A stretch of DNA of 34,566 nucleotides, taken from positions 1 to 34,566 of the forward strand of contig JAMPFC010000023.1 in NCBI GenBank assembly GCA_023664685.1, given 5' to 3'. This DNA comes from Roseburia sp. (GTDB taxonomy: Bacteria > Bacillota > Clostridia > Lachnospirales > Lachnospiraceae). A program made the translations under genes and the position numbers. The notes beneath the pieces are model-generated. The model was given only the letters and a program-made list of their open reading frames with translations. It did no database searches and was not told the DNA's origin. Positions 7,465 through 16,528 of this stretch are shown in pieces (within the stretch, counting starts at the first letter, position 1; each line of letters starts with the position of its first letter).

Positions 7465-9213
7465 ATGAAAAAGCGCTGGATACTACAGACAAAGCAGGGT
7501 GATTTTCAGGCAGTCAGCAAAAAGTATGGCATTTCTCCTGTGACAGCAAGGTGCATGGTAAACCGGGGAATCTGTTCAGAGGAGGAGACAGAGCTTTATC
7601 TGAGGGGAGGTCTCGGGGAACTGCATTCCCCGTGGCTTCTTAAGGATATGGAAAAAGCAGTGGATCTCATTAGGAGAAACCGGGGCGCTAAGGCAGCGAT
7701 TGCTTCCGATTTTGACTGTGATGGGATTTTTTCTGCTGTCATACTTAAAAAAGGATTTGAAAGATGCGGCATTGAAAGTAAGATTTACACGCCGGATCGT
7801 GTGTCAGAAGGGTATGGGCTGAACCGGCGTATTGTGGATGAGGCGGTCAGAGATGGCGCGGGGGTTCTCATTACATGCGACAATGGGATCGTTGCGAATG
7901 AGGAGGTTTTGTATGCCAAAGAGAAAGGGCTTGTTGTGATCATAACCGATCACCATGAGGTACAGAATGAAATCCCTGCCGCAGACGCAGTCGTGGATCC
8001 GAAACAGCCGGACTGTTATTATCCGTTTGATGGGCTTTGTGGTGCCGGAGTAGCGTTTCAACTGATCGGAGCCTTGTATGAGCACGAGGGGATTTCGTCG
8101 GAGGAGCGGGAAGAATTTCTTGAATATGCGGCGATCGCAACGGTGGCGGATGTGATGGAACTGAGGGGCGAAAACCGGCTTCTTGTCAAAGAGGGGTTAA
8201 AGCGTCTCCGTTATACAAAAGAGAACGGTCTCAGGGCGCTTTTGGAGGTACAGGAGCTTGCCGGAAAGGAAATCCGTGCGTACCATATCGGGTTCATCAT
8301 CGGCCCGTGTTTTAATGCGGCCGGAAGAATTGATACGGTAAAAAAGGCGTTTGCACTGCTCTTTGAAGAGGATTACCGGAGGGCGCTGAAACTGGCGGGT
8401 GAATTGAAAGAGATCAACGATAAGAGAAAGCAGATGACAGAAGAGGCGGCGGAGAGGGCTTTTGATATTTTGGAAACAAGCGGAAAGGTGGAGAATCCAG
8501 TCTATCTTATCTATCTTCCGGAGTGCCACGAGAGTTTGGCAGGGATCGTTGCCGGAAGGATCAAAGAAGCTTATCACCATCCAGTCATTGTATTTACCTC
8601 TGTGGGGGAGGGGCTTGTAAAAGGCTCGGGACGCTCGATCGAGAGTTACCATATGTTTGAACATCTGATGCAGTGCAAGGAGCTTATGGTCAAATTCGGC
8701 GGGCATAAAATGGCGGCTGGAATGACGTTAAAGGAGAAAGATTTGCCGGAACTCGAACGACGTCTGAATGAAAATTCCGAACTGTGCGAGAAAGATTTTG
8801 TTCCGGTTCTGAATATTGATGTGCCTCTTCCGGTCGGACATGTTTCAGAGGGATTGATCCGGGATCTTGAGATTTTAGAACCGTTTGGAAATGGAAATCC
8901 CAAACCGGTTTTTGCGGAGCAGCATTTTCGTATTTTGCGGGCGAGACGTCTTGGAAAAAATGCCAATGTACTCAAAATGAAGGTGGCAAATACGGCGGGA
9001 GCAGTGATTGATGCGGTTTACTTTGATGAAATTGAACCGTTTGAGGCGATCATCTGTGACGAGTGGGGTCAAGAGGAACTGGAAAAAATGTATGCCGGAG
9101 AGGAAAATGCAGTCGATCTTGGATTGGCGTATTATCCATCGGTCAACGAATATGGCGGGATGCGTACCTTGCAGATCGTAGTCACGGATTTTTGCAGGAT
9201 CCGCGGAGTGTAA
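7465..9213 (+). CDS. recJ: RecJ-type single-stranded-DNA 5'-3' exonuclease
   Basis: A 582-residue DHH-superfamily nuclease with the RecJ motif series: D-F-D-C-D-G (82-87), C-D-N-G (138-141), D-H-H (162-164), a G-A-G-V-A-F segment near 193-198, and the DHHA1 part with G-S-G-R-S and F-G-G-H-K-M-A-A-G. The C-terminal OB-like region is present. It is close to the size of short E. coli-like RecJ. RecJ degrades single-stranded DNA 5' to 3' with Mn/Mg during recombination and base-excision repair. GGAGGA precedes the ATG. The glycosyltransferase starts 13 bases later, so co-transcription is likely although the functions are unrelated. Confidence 0.92.
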   Translation: MKKRWILQTKQGDFQAVSKKYGISPVTARCMVNRGICSEEETELYLRGGLGELHSPWLLKDMEKAVDLIRRNRGAKAAIASDFDCDGIFSAVILKKGFERCGIESKIYTPDRVSEGYGLNRRIVDEAVRDGAGVLITCDNGIVANEEVLYAKEKGLVVIITDHHEVQNEIPAADAVVDPKQPDCYYPFDGLCGAGVAFQLIGALYEHEGISSEEREEFLEYAAIATVADVMELRGENRLLVKEGLKRLRYTKENGLRALLEVQELAGKEIRAYHIGFIIGPCFNAAGRIDTVKKAFALLFEEDYRRALKLAGELKEINDKRKQMTEEAAERAFDILETSGKVENPVYLIYLPECHESLAGIVAGRIKEAYHHPVIVFTSVGEGLVKGSGRSIESYHMFEHLMQCKELMVKFGGHKMAAGMTLKEKDLPELERRLNENSELCEKDFVPVLNIDVPLPVGHVSEGLIRDLEILEPFGNGNPKPVFAEQHFRILRARRLGKNANVLKMKVANTAGAVIDAVYFDEIEPFEAIICDEWGQEELEKMYAGEENAVDLGLAYYPSVNEYGGMRTLQIVVTDFCRIRGV

Positions 9214-9226
9214 TGGAGGGAACAAA

Positions 9227-10195
9227 TTGATAGAGATAAGTCTTTGCATGATCGTAAAAAATGAGGAAAAGGTTTTAGAGCGGTGTTTAAAAAGTATCGC
9301 CGATCTGATGGATGAGATCGTTATTGTGGATACCGGATCGACCGACCGCACAAAGGAGATTGCAGGAAAATACACAGATAAAATTTATGATTTTGAATGG
9401 ATCGATGATTTTTCTGCCGCCAGAAATTTTTCCTTTTCCAAAGCAACAAAGGATTATATTTATGCGGCGGATGCCGATGAGGTACTCGATGAGGAAAATC
9501 GGCAAAAGTTTTTGGAGATGAAACAGGTTTTGCTGCCAGAGATCGACATCGTCCAGATGAAATATTGCAATCAGCTCTCTCAGGGGACAGCGTATAATTT
9601 TGACGAGGAGTACCGTCCCAAACTTTATAAGAGGCTGCGGGAATTTACTTGGATCGAGCCGGTGCATGAGATGGTGAGGCTTGACCCGGTCGTATATGAC
9701 AGCGACATATCGATCCAACACCTTCCGGAGACTTTGCACAGTGGGCGGGATTTCCGGGTATTTCAAAAGCATATCAAAAATGGGATGCGCCTGTCGAAGC
9801 GGCTTCACCACATGTATGCGATGGAGTTATGCATATCCGGAGGGGATGAAGATATTTTGGAGGCAGAAGCTTATTTTACAGCCTCGGCATCCGATTCCTC
9901 CCGTAGCATGGATGAAGTAAAAGAAGCGGCGTGTATCGTTGCAAGGGCTGCCAGACTGCGTGGTGACAGCCATACGATCCTGAAAATGTGCCTGAAGGAT
10001 CTGCTGTCTGAGGGGTCATCTGAGATGTGTTATGAATTGGGAGAATATTTTCTTGAAAAAAAGGATTATGAGGAGGCTGCGATGTGGTATTATAATGCGA
10101 TGCACGAGACGCAGAGCATTCTTAATATCCATACGTCTACGGATCTGCCGGAGAAAAGATACAATGAATGCCTGACTTTGAACGAACGTATTTGA
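9227..10195 (+). CDS. Family 2 glycosyltransferase with helical C-terminal region
   Basis: A 322-residue protein starting at TTG 9227 with GGAGGG at 9215-9220. The N-terminal half is a GT-A domain: I-S-L-C-M-I-V-K-N-E-E at the start, I-V-I-V-D-T-G-S-T-D-x-T (31-42), D-F-S-A-A-R-N-F, and a metal-binding D-A-D-E at 82-85. This is the subgroup often annotated as TPR-containing glycosyltransferases (SunS-like or wall-glycan types). The C-terminal half (about 190-320) is alpha-helical and resembles degenerate TPR repeats. There is no membrane helix. Acceptor and sugar donor cannot be deduced. Confidence 0.88.
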   Translation: MIEISLCMIVKNEEKVLERCLKSIADLMDEIVIVDTGSTDRTKEIAGKYTDKIYDFEWIDDFSAARNFSFSKATKDYIYAADADEVLDEENRQKFLEMKQVLLPEIDIVQMKYCNQLSQGTAYNFDEEYRPKLYKRLREFTWIEPVHEMVRLDPVVYDSDISIQHLPETLHSGRDFRVFQKHIKNGMRLSKRLHHMYAMELCISGGDEDILEAEAYFTASASDSSRSMDEVKEAACIVARAARLRGDSHTILKMCLKDLLSEGSSEMCYELGEYFLEKKDYEEAAMWYYNAMHETQSILNIHTSTDLPEKRYNECLTLNERI

Positions 10196-10219
10196 AGAAA
10201 AAGAAATGGGGGATAAACA

Positions 10220-11134
10220 GTGGAAAAGATCGATGCATTGAGGGAAGAGATCAATAAGGTAGTGAAAGGAAAGAACGACGTGGTGGACAAAGTCCTCTGT
10301 GCGATGCTGGCTGGCGGCCATATTCTTTTGGAGGATATACCCGGGGTCGGAAAGACGACGCTTGCCATGACGATCGCAAAAGTGATGGCGCTTTCTTACC
10401 GCAGGGTGCAGTTTACCCCGGATGTGCTGCCGAGCGATATTGTGGGGTTTTCGATGTTCAGTGAAAAGACAAGGGAATTTGAATACAGGGAGGGAGCGAT
10501 CTTTGCCAATCTGTTTTTGGCGGATGAGATCAACCGGACTTCCCCTAAGACGCAGTCCGCACTTTTAGAGGCGATGGAGGAGGAGAAAGTGACAGTGGAT
10601 GGAGCTGAGTATCGTCTGCCTTCGCCATTTACGGTGATCGCAACGGAAAATCCGATTGGCTCTTCCGGAACCCAGATGCTTCCTGAGTCGCAGTTAGACC
10701 GATTTATGATATGCCTTTCTATGGGATATCCGGCGCACGAGGACGCAGTCAGTATATTGAAAAATAACGGTGCGAAACCGTTGGGAGAGGTAAGGGAAAT
10801 CTTGACGGTAGAGGAATGGGCGGAGTTGTGTAAAAAGGCGGAGGATTGTTTTGTCAGTGATGAGATGTATGATTATGTGGTGAGACTGACAGAGGCCACG
10901 AGGGAAAACGCGTATGTCCTGCTTGGGGCGAGTCCCCGCGCAAGCATAGCCCTGCTCCGGATGGCGAAAGCGATGGCGGTCATGAATGGCAGGGAATATG
11001 TGGTGCCGGAGGATGTAAAGGCAATTTATTATGATGTACTTTCCCACCGGGTGAAACTTGGAACAAAAGCGAAAGCAGAAGGCGTTACGGTGACAGAAGC
11101 TTTGATGCAGGTGTTTGACGGAGTGAAACTATGA
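10220..11134 (+). CDS. MoxR-family AAA+ ATPase
   Basis: A 304-residue AAA+ ATPase starting at GTG 10220. Walker A is G-V-G-K-T-T (42-47) and Walker B L-F-L-A-D-E-I-N-R (98-106). Further landmarks are a sensor-1 region V-I-A-T-E-N-P, the E-S-Q-L-D-R-F arginine-finger segment and a C-terminal helical lid (about 200-304). MoxR ATPases act as chaperones that assemble or activate partner protein complexes. The stop overlaps the DUF58 start by four bases (ATGA), and a transglutaminase follows, the standard MoxR-DUF58-transglutaminase arrangement, whose exact function is unknown. Confidence 0.93.
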   Translation: MEKIDALREEINKVVKGKNDVVDKVLCAMLAGGHILLEDIPGVGKTTLAMTIAKVMALSYRRVQFTPDVLPSDIVGFSMFSEKTREFEYREGAIFANLFLADEINRTSPKTQSALLEAMEEEKVTVDGAEYRLPSPFTVIATENPIGSSGTQMLPESQLDRFMICLSMGYPAHEDAVSILKNNGAKPLGEVREILTVEEWAELCKKAEDCFVSDEMYDYVVRLTEATRENAYVLLGASPRASIALLRMAKAMAVMNGREYVVPEDVKAIYYDVLSHRVKLGTKAKAEGVTVTEALMQVFDGVKL

Positions 11135-12138
11135 AGCATGTAAAGCATATTGTGGAATATTTCATTTTATTTGCGCTAAATGGGGTAATGCTCTGGTTTT
11201 TTCGGGGATACCTAAATTTTTTGATCGCGGTGTTTATGGTCGTGTTTTTTCTGTACGCCTTTTTTTCCGTATATATCGTGAAAAAATATGTCTCACTCCG
11301 GATCAGCGTTCCGGCGGAATATATGTCAAAAAATACAGAGTTTCTCGTGACGATCCGGCTTGAAAACCGCTGTATCCTGCCGCTTGTGACGTGTCGGCTT
11401 CATCTGTATACCGGAAATACATTTGCCGGGGAGCCGGTGGAAAATATACTTGTGCTTCCGGTGAGACCGATGGGGAGTTCGGAAGTCCGCTGCCCGATTA
11501 TGTCTACCTGTGTCGGAAATGTAGAGATCATAGCAGACCGGCTCGAGTTTGAGGATCTCATAGGGTTCCACTCTGTCTCCAAAAAGGTGGAGGCTGCGGA
11601 GAATGTCTACGTCGTTCCAACCGGCGGTGATGGGGATGAATATGCCTTGAACGATTACGAGACCGGAATGGATGAGGTGGAGGAAAGCAAGCTTGCGGGG
11701 AGTGATTTTTCGGACGTCAGCCAAGTGAGGGAATACATTCCGGGAGATGCGATCAAAAATATCCACTGGAAACTCTCAGCGAAAAGAAATGATCTGATGG
11801 TAAAAGAACGTCTTCGCATGTCTTCAAGGAAGCTTATGATCGTTCTTTCTCTTGAAAAAGGAAAAGCCTCGAAAATGGATGAGACGATCGAGCAGCTTTT
11901 TTCCTTTGGCCGGTTTTTTATCCGGAATCAGGTGCCGGTCTCGCTATTCTGGTGGAGTGAAAAGTACAATGAGATCCGGCAGGAGACAGCGCAGTCAGAG
12001 GAGGAATGGCTCCGGTTGATGTTCCATCTTTTTTATCAGCGGGCCGGAAGCGGTTTTGTGGAGGAGCATTTCCGGTCGCTGTATCCGGAAAAGGGATATG
12101 TTCTTGTAAATGGTGACGGAATCGCTGCGGTGGGATAG
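11131..12138 (+). CDS. DUF58 membrane protein
   Basis: A 335-residue protein with one or two membrane helices near 10-50 and a cytoplasmic or surface domain. The DUF58 signature F-S-D-V-S-Q-V-R-E-Y-x-P-G-D-x-x-x-x-I-H-W-K-x-S-A-K is at about 193-220. The rest has a von Willebrand A-like alternation of strands and helices (M-I-V-L-S-L-E). It is translationally coupled to the MoxR gene and likely its direct partner. Its length is normal for the family. Confidence 0.9.
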   Translation: MKHVKHIVEYFILFALNGVMLWFFRGYLNFLIAVFMVVFFLYAFFSVYIVKKYVSLRISVPAEYMSKNTEFLVTIRLENRCILPLVTCRLHLYTGNTFAGEPVENILVLPVRPMGSSEVRCPIMSTCVGNVEIIADRLEFEDLIGFHSVSKKVEAAENVYVVPTGGDGDEYALNDYETGMDEVEESKLAGSDFSDVSQVREYIPGDAIKNIHWKLSAKRNDLMVKERLRMSSRKLMIVLSLEKGKASKMDETIEQLFSFGRFFIRNQVPVSLFWWSEKYNEIRQETAQSEEEWLRLMFHLFYQRAGSGFVEEHFRSLYPEKGYVLVNGDGIAAVG

Positions 12139-12164
12139 TACTTGTGTGACCGGGAGGTGCCTGT

Positions 12165-14546
12165 ATGGGGATTTTCAGAAAGAAGAAAAAAAGTGAAGAA
12201 TGGAAGATCGAAATCTCAGAGGGGGTTTTTCTTGGCAGGCCGGCCAGTGCGGAAAGGCAGAATCCGCTTATGAGCTGTATTCCTAAAGGAATCATGGTAT
12301 TTCTTGTTGTATTTGGCTCGCTCGGGGGATTTATTTCTGCGTTCAATATGGAGTGTAATTATGTGATCCCGGGTGCTGTGCTGTTTTTGTGTGCGATGTA
12401 TTTTAGCGGGTTATTTGCATTTAAAAAAAGTTATTATAAAGACATTGGATACATTTTGTATTTCATCTTTTTTGTCATCGGAATTTATGCGCTCAAATCT
12501 TATGTAAACAGTGGTTTTGCGGCGATCGTTAATATGGTCAGGCAGCGAGGGGAGTTATATTTTGACTTGACGACCGGGACGGAGTTTGCCGAGAATATCG
12601 ACGACCGTTATCTTACGGTGACGATCACATTTATTTTTATCGGAATGTTTGAGGTCATTCTCCTGAATATTTTTGTCTCAAATTATATGAGCCTAAAACT
12701 AGCGGTATTTATGGCGATCCCGATGTATGTGATCCCGCTTTATTTTCAGGTCGAGCCAAACTTGTTTTTTGTCCTGTGCATGTTTGCCGGATTTACCGGA
12801 ATCCATATTTATAAAAATAACGGGCATTTCCGAAATGGGAAAGAGCGCTTTGATTATGAGCGGGAAAAGAAGAAAAAGATTCCGGAGATTTCTTATTCAC
12901 AAAATAACCGTGTCCATGCGGGAATTATGGCGGCGGCTCTTTTTTGCGCTCTGCTTGTGGGGAGTTTTACGCTTTTTTTCAGTGATACGGATTTTCAAAA
13001 GCATTACAGTGAAAATAAATATAAAACAGCGACCAGAGAGGGAGTATCCGGTTTTATCATGATCGGATTCCGTAGCTTCTTTCCAAATCTCTATTCGAGG
13101 GGCGGCATGAGCGGCGGATATCTGGGGAATATTGCCGCAATCCGTCCGGACGAGCAGATGGTCAATCTTGTCGTGCGCTTTACGCCCTACAATACAGAAC
13201 CTGTGTATCTGAAGGGGTATACGGGCATCCAGTATACGACAAATCAGTGGTTGGATGGGTATAAACTGATGGGAAGCCAGATGGGGCATTCGACGTATTT
13301 TTATACGGAAAGCATGGCGAATGAGGCGATGCAGCTCGAGAAGGCATTTAAAAAAGATAATACGGCTAACAGCCGGGGGATTATGGAGATCACAAATGAG
13401 GGTGCCAATGTCGGTTATGTATACTATCCCTATTTTACAAAATTTGAAGATTATCATGCTTATACGGAAAGTGCCGATTCGGTTTTTGTGGGGATCGGTC
13501 TGGAGGAGACAAAGCGTTTTACGTATTATCCGAATATAAATCCATTGGACTTTTATAATGAAATCGCAGATATGCAGTCTTATGTTTATACAAATGTGCC
13601 GGAGGAAAATCAGGCGGCGATCGATGCATTTTTGCAGGATGCGGGGATTGCAAAAGGTGATCCGGATGCTGTGCAGAAGCTGGTGCAGTATATGGAATCC
13701 GATTATTCGTACAGCTACAATCCGGGCCGGGTGCCTGCCGGAGAGGATTTCATCAATTATTTTCTTACGGAAAATAAGAAAGGTGTGTGTACCCATTTTG
13801 CCTCGGCGGCGACACTTATTTTCCGGCGGCTTGGAATACCGGCGCGATATGTAGAGGGATATGCGTTTGGATATGGAAAGGTTCTGGATGGAAAAGTATG
13901 TGAGGATCTGGATTATAAAGATTATTATAGCGGTTATTCGCAGCTTGGACAGACAGCTGTGGTGGAGGTTGAGCTGACAGACGCCAATGCCCATGCGTGG
14001 GTGGAGATTTACGAAGAGGGAAAAGGTTGGCAGGTCGTTGATCCGACGCCATCCGCTGCTGCGGTAGAGGCGGGGGATTCGGGCGGAAACTTCTGGGATT
14101 CCATACGGAATTTCTGGGAAAATTCTCCAGATATGAGTATCGAGGGGGATATTTCAGGGGTAAATATGGGATTTCTTGATTCGGACGAAATGCATTTTCT
14201 GGGATATATGATATTGTTACTTTTCATTTTTGTGGTCGCACTTCGTTTTTGCGTGATCCGCCTGCTTCGGTGGCGGCGCTGGCACACGAAAGATTTGCGA
14301 AAGAATATGCTGTACTATTATGGGGCGCTATGCCGGAAGCGGGCAAGACGCGATGAAATTTTTGGCCGGATGTCCATGCCATCGGATCAGGTTGGTTATC
14401 TGGCAGCCCGGTATGAGAAAAAGACGCAGCAAACAGTTGATTCAGGGCGTATCATCCGCTGTCTGGAGGAAATCTGTTTTAGTCCGGCAAAACCAAAGCG
14501 TGAGGAGTATGATTACGTGATGGGAATGCTGAAAAAGATAAGGTAG
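12165..14546 (+). CDS. Polytopic transglutaminase-like protein
   Basis: A 793-residue protein with about seven membrane helices between residues 43 and 272, a large outside region, a transglutaminase-core domain and one more helix at about 680-703 before a cytoplasmic tail. The papain-like triad is visible: C542 in K-G-V-C-T-H-F-A, H610 in N-A-H-A-W-V-E-I and D626 in V-V-D-P-T-P. GGGAGG precedes ATG 12165. Domain order and context match the TgpA-like members of MoxR/DUF58 operons, thought to process or crosslink extracytoplasmic proteins or wall components; the substrate is unknown. The tail may carry a DUF4129-like region. Confidence 0.9.
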   Translation: MGIFRKKKKSEEWKIEISEGVFLGRPASAERQNPLMSCIPKGIMVFLVVFGSLGGFISAFNMECNYVIPGAVLFLCAMYFSGLFAFKKSYYKDIGYILYFIFFVIGIYALKSYVNSGFAAIVNMVRQRGELYFDLTTGTEFAENIDDRYLTVTITFIFIGMFEVILLNIFVSNYMSLKLAVFMAIPMYVIPLYFQVEPNLFFVLCMFAGFTGIHIYKNNGHFRNGKERFDYEREKKKKIPEISYSQNNRVHAGIMAAALFCALLVGSFTLFFSDTDFQKHYSENKYKTATREGVSGFIMIGFRSFFPNLYSRGGMSGGYLGNIAAIRPDEQMVNLVVRFTPYNTEPVYLKGYTGIQYTTNQWLDGYKLMGSQMGHSTYFYTESMANEAMQLEKAFKKDNTANSRGIMEITNEGANVGYVYYPYFTKFEDYHAYTESADSVFVGIGLEETKRFTYYPNINPLDFYNEIADMQSYVYTNVPEENQAAIDAFLQDAGIAKGDPDAVQKLVQYMESDYSYSYNPGRVPAGEDFINYFLTENKKGVCTHFASAATLIFRRLGIPARYVEGYAFGYGKVLDGKVCEDLDYKDYYSGYSQLGQTAVVEVELTDANAHAWVEIYEEGKGWQVVDPTPSAAAVEAGDSGGNFWDSIRNFWENSPDMSIEGDISGVNMGFLDSDEMHFLGYMILLLFIFVVALRFCVIRLLRWRRWHTKDLRKNMLYYYGALCRKRARRDEIFGRMSMPSDQVGYLAARYEKKTQQTVDSGRIIRCLEEICFSPAKPKREEYDYVMGMLKKIR

Positions 14547-14600
14547 GGAGAATCCTTAATCTTACATAACCCATTACAAAACCAGTCAAACAAGGTGAAA

Positions 14601-14663
14601 CCACACCCGCTGAGCAGACTTAATTGCGATTCGTAGATCAATTCGTCTGATCAGCGGGTGTGG
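14601..14663. terminator. Large imperfect hairpin between convergent genes
   Basis: CCACACCCGCTGA (14601-14613) pairs perfectly with 14651-14663. Inside it, CAGAC/GTCTG and TAATTG/CAATT(C) extend the stem with single-base bulges. The plus-strand 3' flank is not T-rich, while the minus-strand flank starts TTTCAC. It lies between the transglutaminase and pyrG stops and probably terminates both, mainly pyrG. Confidence 0.65.
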
Positions 14664-14707
14664 GATCGGCTTGTTGTCTCTTTGTAAGTATTTTTTCGGA
14701 TATGCCT

Positions 14708-16309
14708 CTATCCCTGCTCCAACGCAGCCCCCACAAACCCCTTAAACAGCGGATGCGGTCTGTTTGGCCGGCTCTTAAATTCCGGGTGCGCCTGTGTGGC
14801 GATAAACCACGGATGGTCAGGAAGTTCCATCATTTCCACGATTCTTCCATCCGGGGAGAGCCCGGAAAGCTTCATCCCGTGTTTGGTCAGGTCATCCCTG
14901 TAATAATTATTTACCTCGTAGCGGTGACGGTGTCTCTCGTGGATGGTCTCATCACCGTAAAGTTTATATGCTTTACTCGTCTTGTCCAGTGTACACGGAT
15001 ACGAACCGAGACGCAGCGTACCGCCGATATCTTCAATGCCATCCTGTTCCGGCATCAGGTGGATGACAGGATGGGTTGTGGCAGGGTCAAGTTCTGCGCT
15101 GTGGGCATCTGTCCATCCGATCACATTTCTTGCAAATTCCACGATCGCCAACTGCATACCGAGGCAGAGACCGAGGAATGGAATGCCATGTTCGCGGGCA
15201 TACTGGATCGCATAGATTTTTCCATCAATCCCGCGGTCGCCAAAACCGCCCGGGACGAGGATACCGCTCACATCGGAAAAAAGTTCGTCCATGTTGTCCG
15301 GGGTCACTTCCTCTGAATTGATCCATTTGATATTGACCTGTGCGTTGTGGGCGAAGCCGCCATGTTTTAATGATTCTACAACGCTGATATAAGCATCGTG
15401 CAGTGCGGTATATTTTCCGACGAGTGCAACGGTTACTTCTTTGGAAAGATTTTTTATGGAATAGACCATATTTTCCCACTCAGCTAGTTCCGGTTTTGGG
15501 CAGTCGAGACGGAGGCATTTGCAGGCAATGTCGGCAAGATGCTCTTCCTCCATAGCGAGAGGGACTTCATATAAAGTATCGACATCAAGGTTCTGGATCA
15601 CCTGCTCGCTCGGCACGTTACAGAACAGGGAGATTTTATCCTTAATGGATTTTTCGAGCGGGATTTCCGTCCGGCATACGATGATATTAGGCTGTATTCC
15701 CATTCCTTGAAGCTCTTTTACGCTGCTCTGGGTGGGTTTTGTTTTAAGCTCGTCAGAAGCCTTGAGATATGGGATCAGTGTGACGTGGATCAAAATGGCA
15801 TTTTCATGTCCGACGTCTAACTGAAACTGACGGATGGCTTCCAAAAATGGCTGGCTCTCGATATCTCCTACCGTTCCTCCTACCTCAATAATGGCGATCT
15901 GTGTCTCGTCGCAGCCATCGTTCCGGTAAAAGCGGCTTTTTAATTCATTTGTAATGTGGGGAATGACCTGAACGGTACCGCCGCCATAGTCGCCCCGCCT
16001 TTCTTTGGAGAGGACAGACCAGTAAACTTTTCCTGTTGTCACATTACTCTGTTTTGTAAGGCTTTCGTCGATAAAGCGCTCATAGTGTCCGAGGTCAAGG
16101 TCGGTCTCTGCACCGTCATCTGTGACAAATACCTCTCCGTGCTGGATTGGATTCATCGTGCCGGGATCGATATTGATGTAGGGATCAAATTTCTGCATCG
16201 TCACGCTATAACCGCGCATTTTTAATAACCGCCCGAGAGAAGCGGCTGTGATCCCTTTTCCGAGACCGGATACGACACCGCCTGTTACAAATACATATTT
16301 TACAGCCAT
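14708..16309 (-). CDS. pyrG: CTP synthase
   Basis: A 533-residue enzyme making CTP from UTP, ATP and glutamine. The start at 16309 ([11 protein letters not shown]) is preferred over the ATG six codons upstream because AAGGAGGA lies just before it and the N-terminus then matches the family. The synthetase domain (1-270) has [10 protein letters not shown] and the [13 protein letters not shown] loop. The glutamine amidotransferase domain (about 290-533) has nucleophile C382 (G-L-C-L-G-M-Q) with H508 and E510 (Q-A-H-P-E-F). Everything looks intact. It is transcribed alone, divergent from ftsH. The leader is about 75 bases and lacks the G-rich initial transcript used for reiterative control in Bacillus. 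Confidence 0.97.
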   Translation of the reverse strand: MAVKYVFVTGGVVSGLGKGITAASLGRLLKMRGYSVTMQKFDPYINIDPGTMNPIQHGEVFVTDDGAETDLDLGHYERFIDESLTKQSNVTTGKVYWSVLSKERRGDYGGGTVQVIPHITNELKSRFYRNDGCDETQIAIIEVGGTVGDIESQPFLEAIRQFQLDVGHENAILIHVTLIPYLKASDELKTKPTQSSVKELQGMGIQPNIIVCRTEIPLEKSIKDKISLFCNVPSEQVIQNLDVDTLYEVPLAMEEEHLADIACKCLRLDCPKPELAEWENMVYSIKNLSKEVTVALVGKYTALHDAYISVVESLKHGGFAHNAQVNIKWINSEEVTPDNMDELFSDVSGILVPGGFGDRGIDGKIYAIQYAREHGIPFLGLCLGMQLAIVEFARNVIGWTDAHSAELDPATTHPVIHLMPEQDGIEDIGGTLRLGSYPCTLDKTSKAYKLYGDETIHERHRHRYEVNNYYRDDLTKHGMKLSGLSPDGRIVEMMELPDHPWFIATQAHPEFKSRPNRPHPLFKGFVGAALEQG

Positions 16310-16389
16310 TTTTCCTCCTTCTGCCATCCCCGCTCTTTCATGTACAGGAAAGCATGTCTTTCTTTGTGTAAAAATAAAAATACTTATAT

Positions 16390-16418
16390 ATTATACTATT
16401 TTTGAAATATGGTTTCAA
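16390..16418 (-). promoter_or_regulatory. Sigma-A promoter of pyrG
   Basis: On the minus strand TTGAAA (16418-16413) and TATAAT (16395-16390) are separated by 17 bases. Transcription would start near 16383, about 74 bases before the ATG. Confidence 0.75.
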
Positions 16419-16462
16419 TAGGTAAACAATAAAAATTTCATCAATTCTTCACATCTATGGCA

Positions 16463-16491
16463 TTGATTTATGATAAAAAATCCATTATACT
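16463..16491 (+). promoter_or_regulatory. Sigma-A promoter of ftsH
   Basis: TTGATT (16463-16468) and TATACT (16486-16491) are 17 bases apart, 37 bases before ATG 16529. It is back to back with the pyrG promoter. Confidence 0.75.
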
Positions 16492-16528
16492 AAATAGAGT
16501 GCCAGTACCATGAAAGGAAAAATGCATT

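Noticed and set aside
12897-13994. A 365-codon open frame antisense to the transglutaminase gene
   Set aside because: It is rich in Ile, Arg, His and Cys, has no ribosome site or known motif, and mirrors a gene whose codon pattern and catalytic triad are clear.
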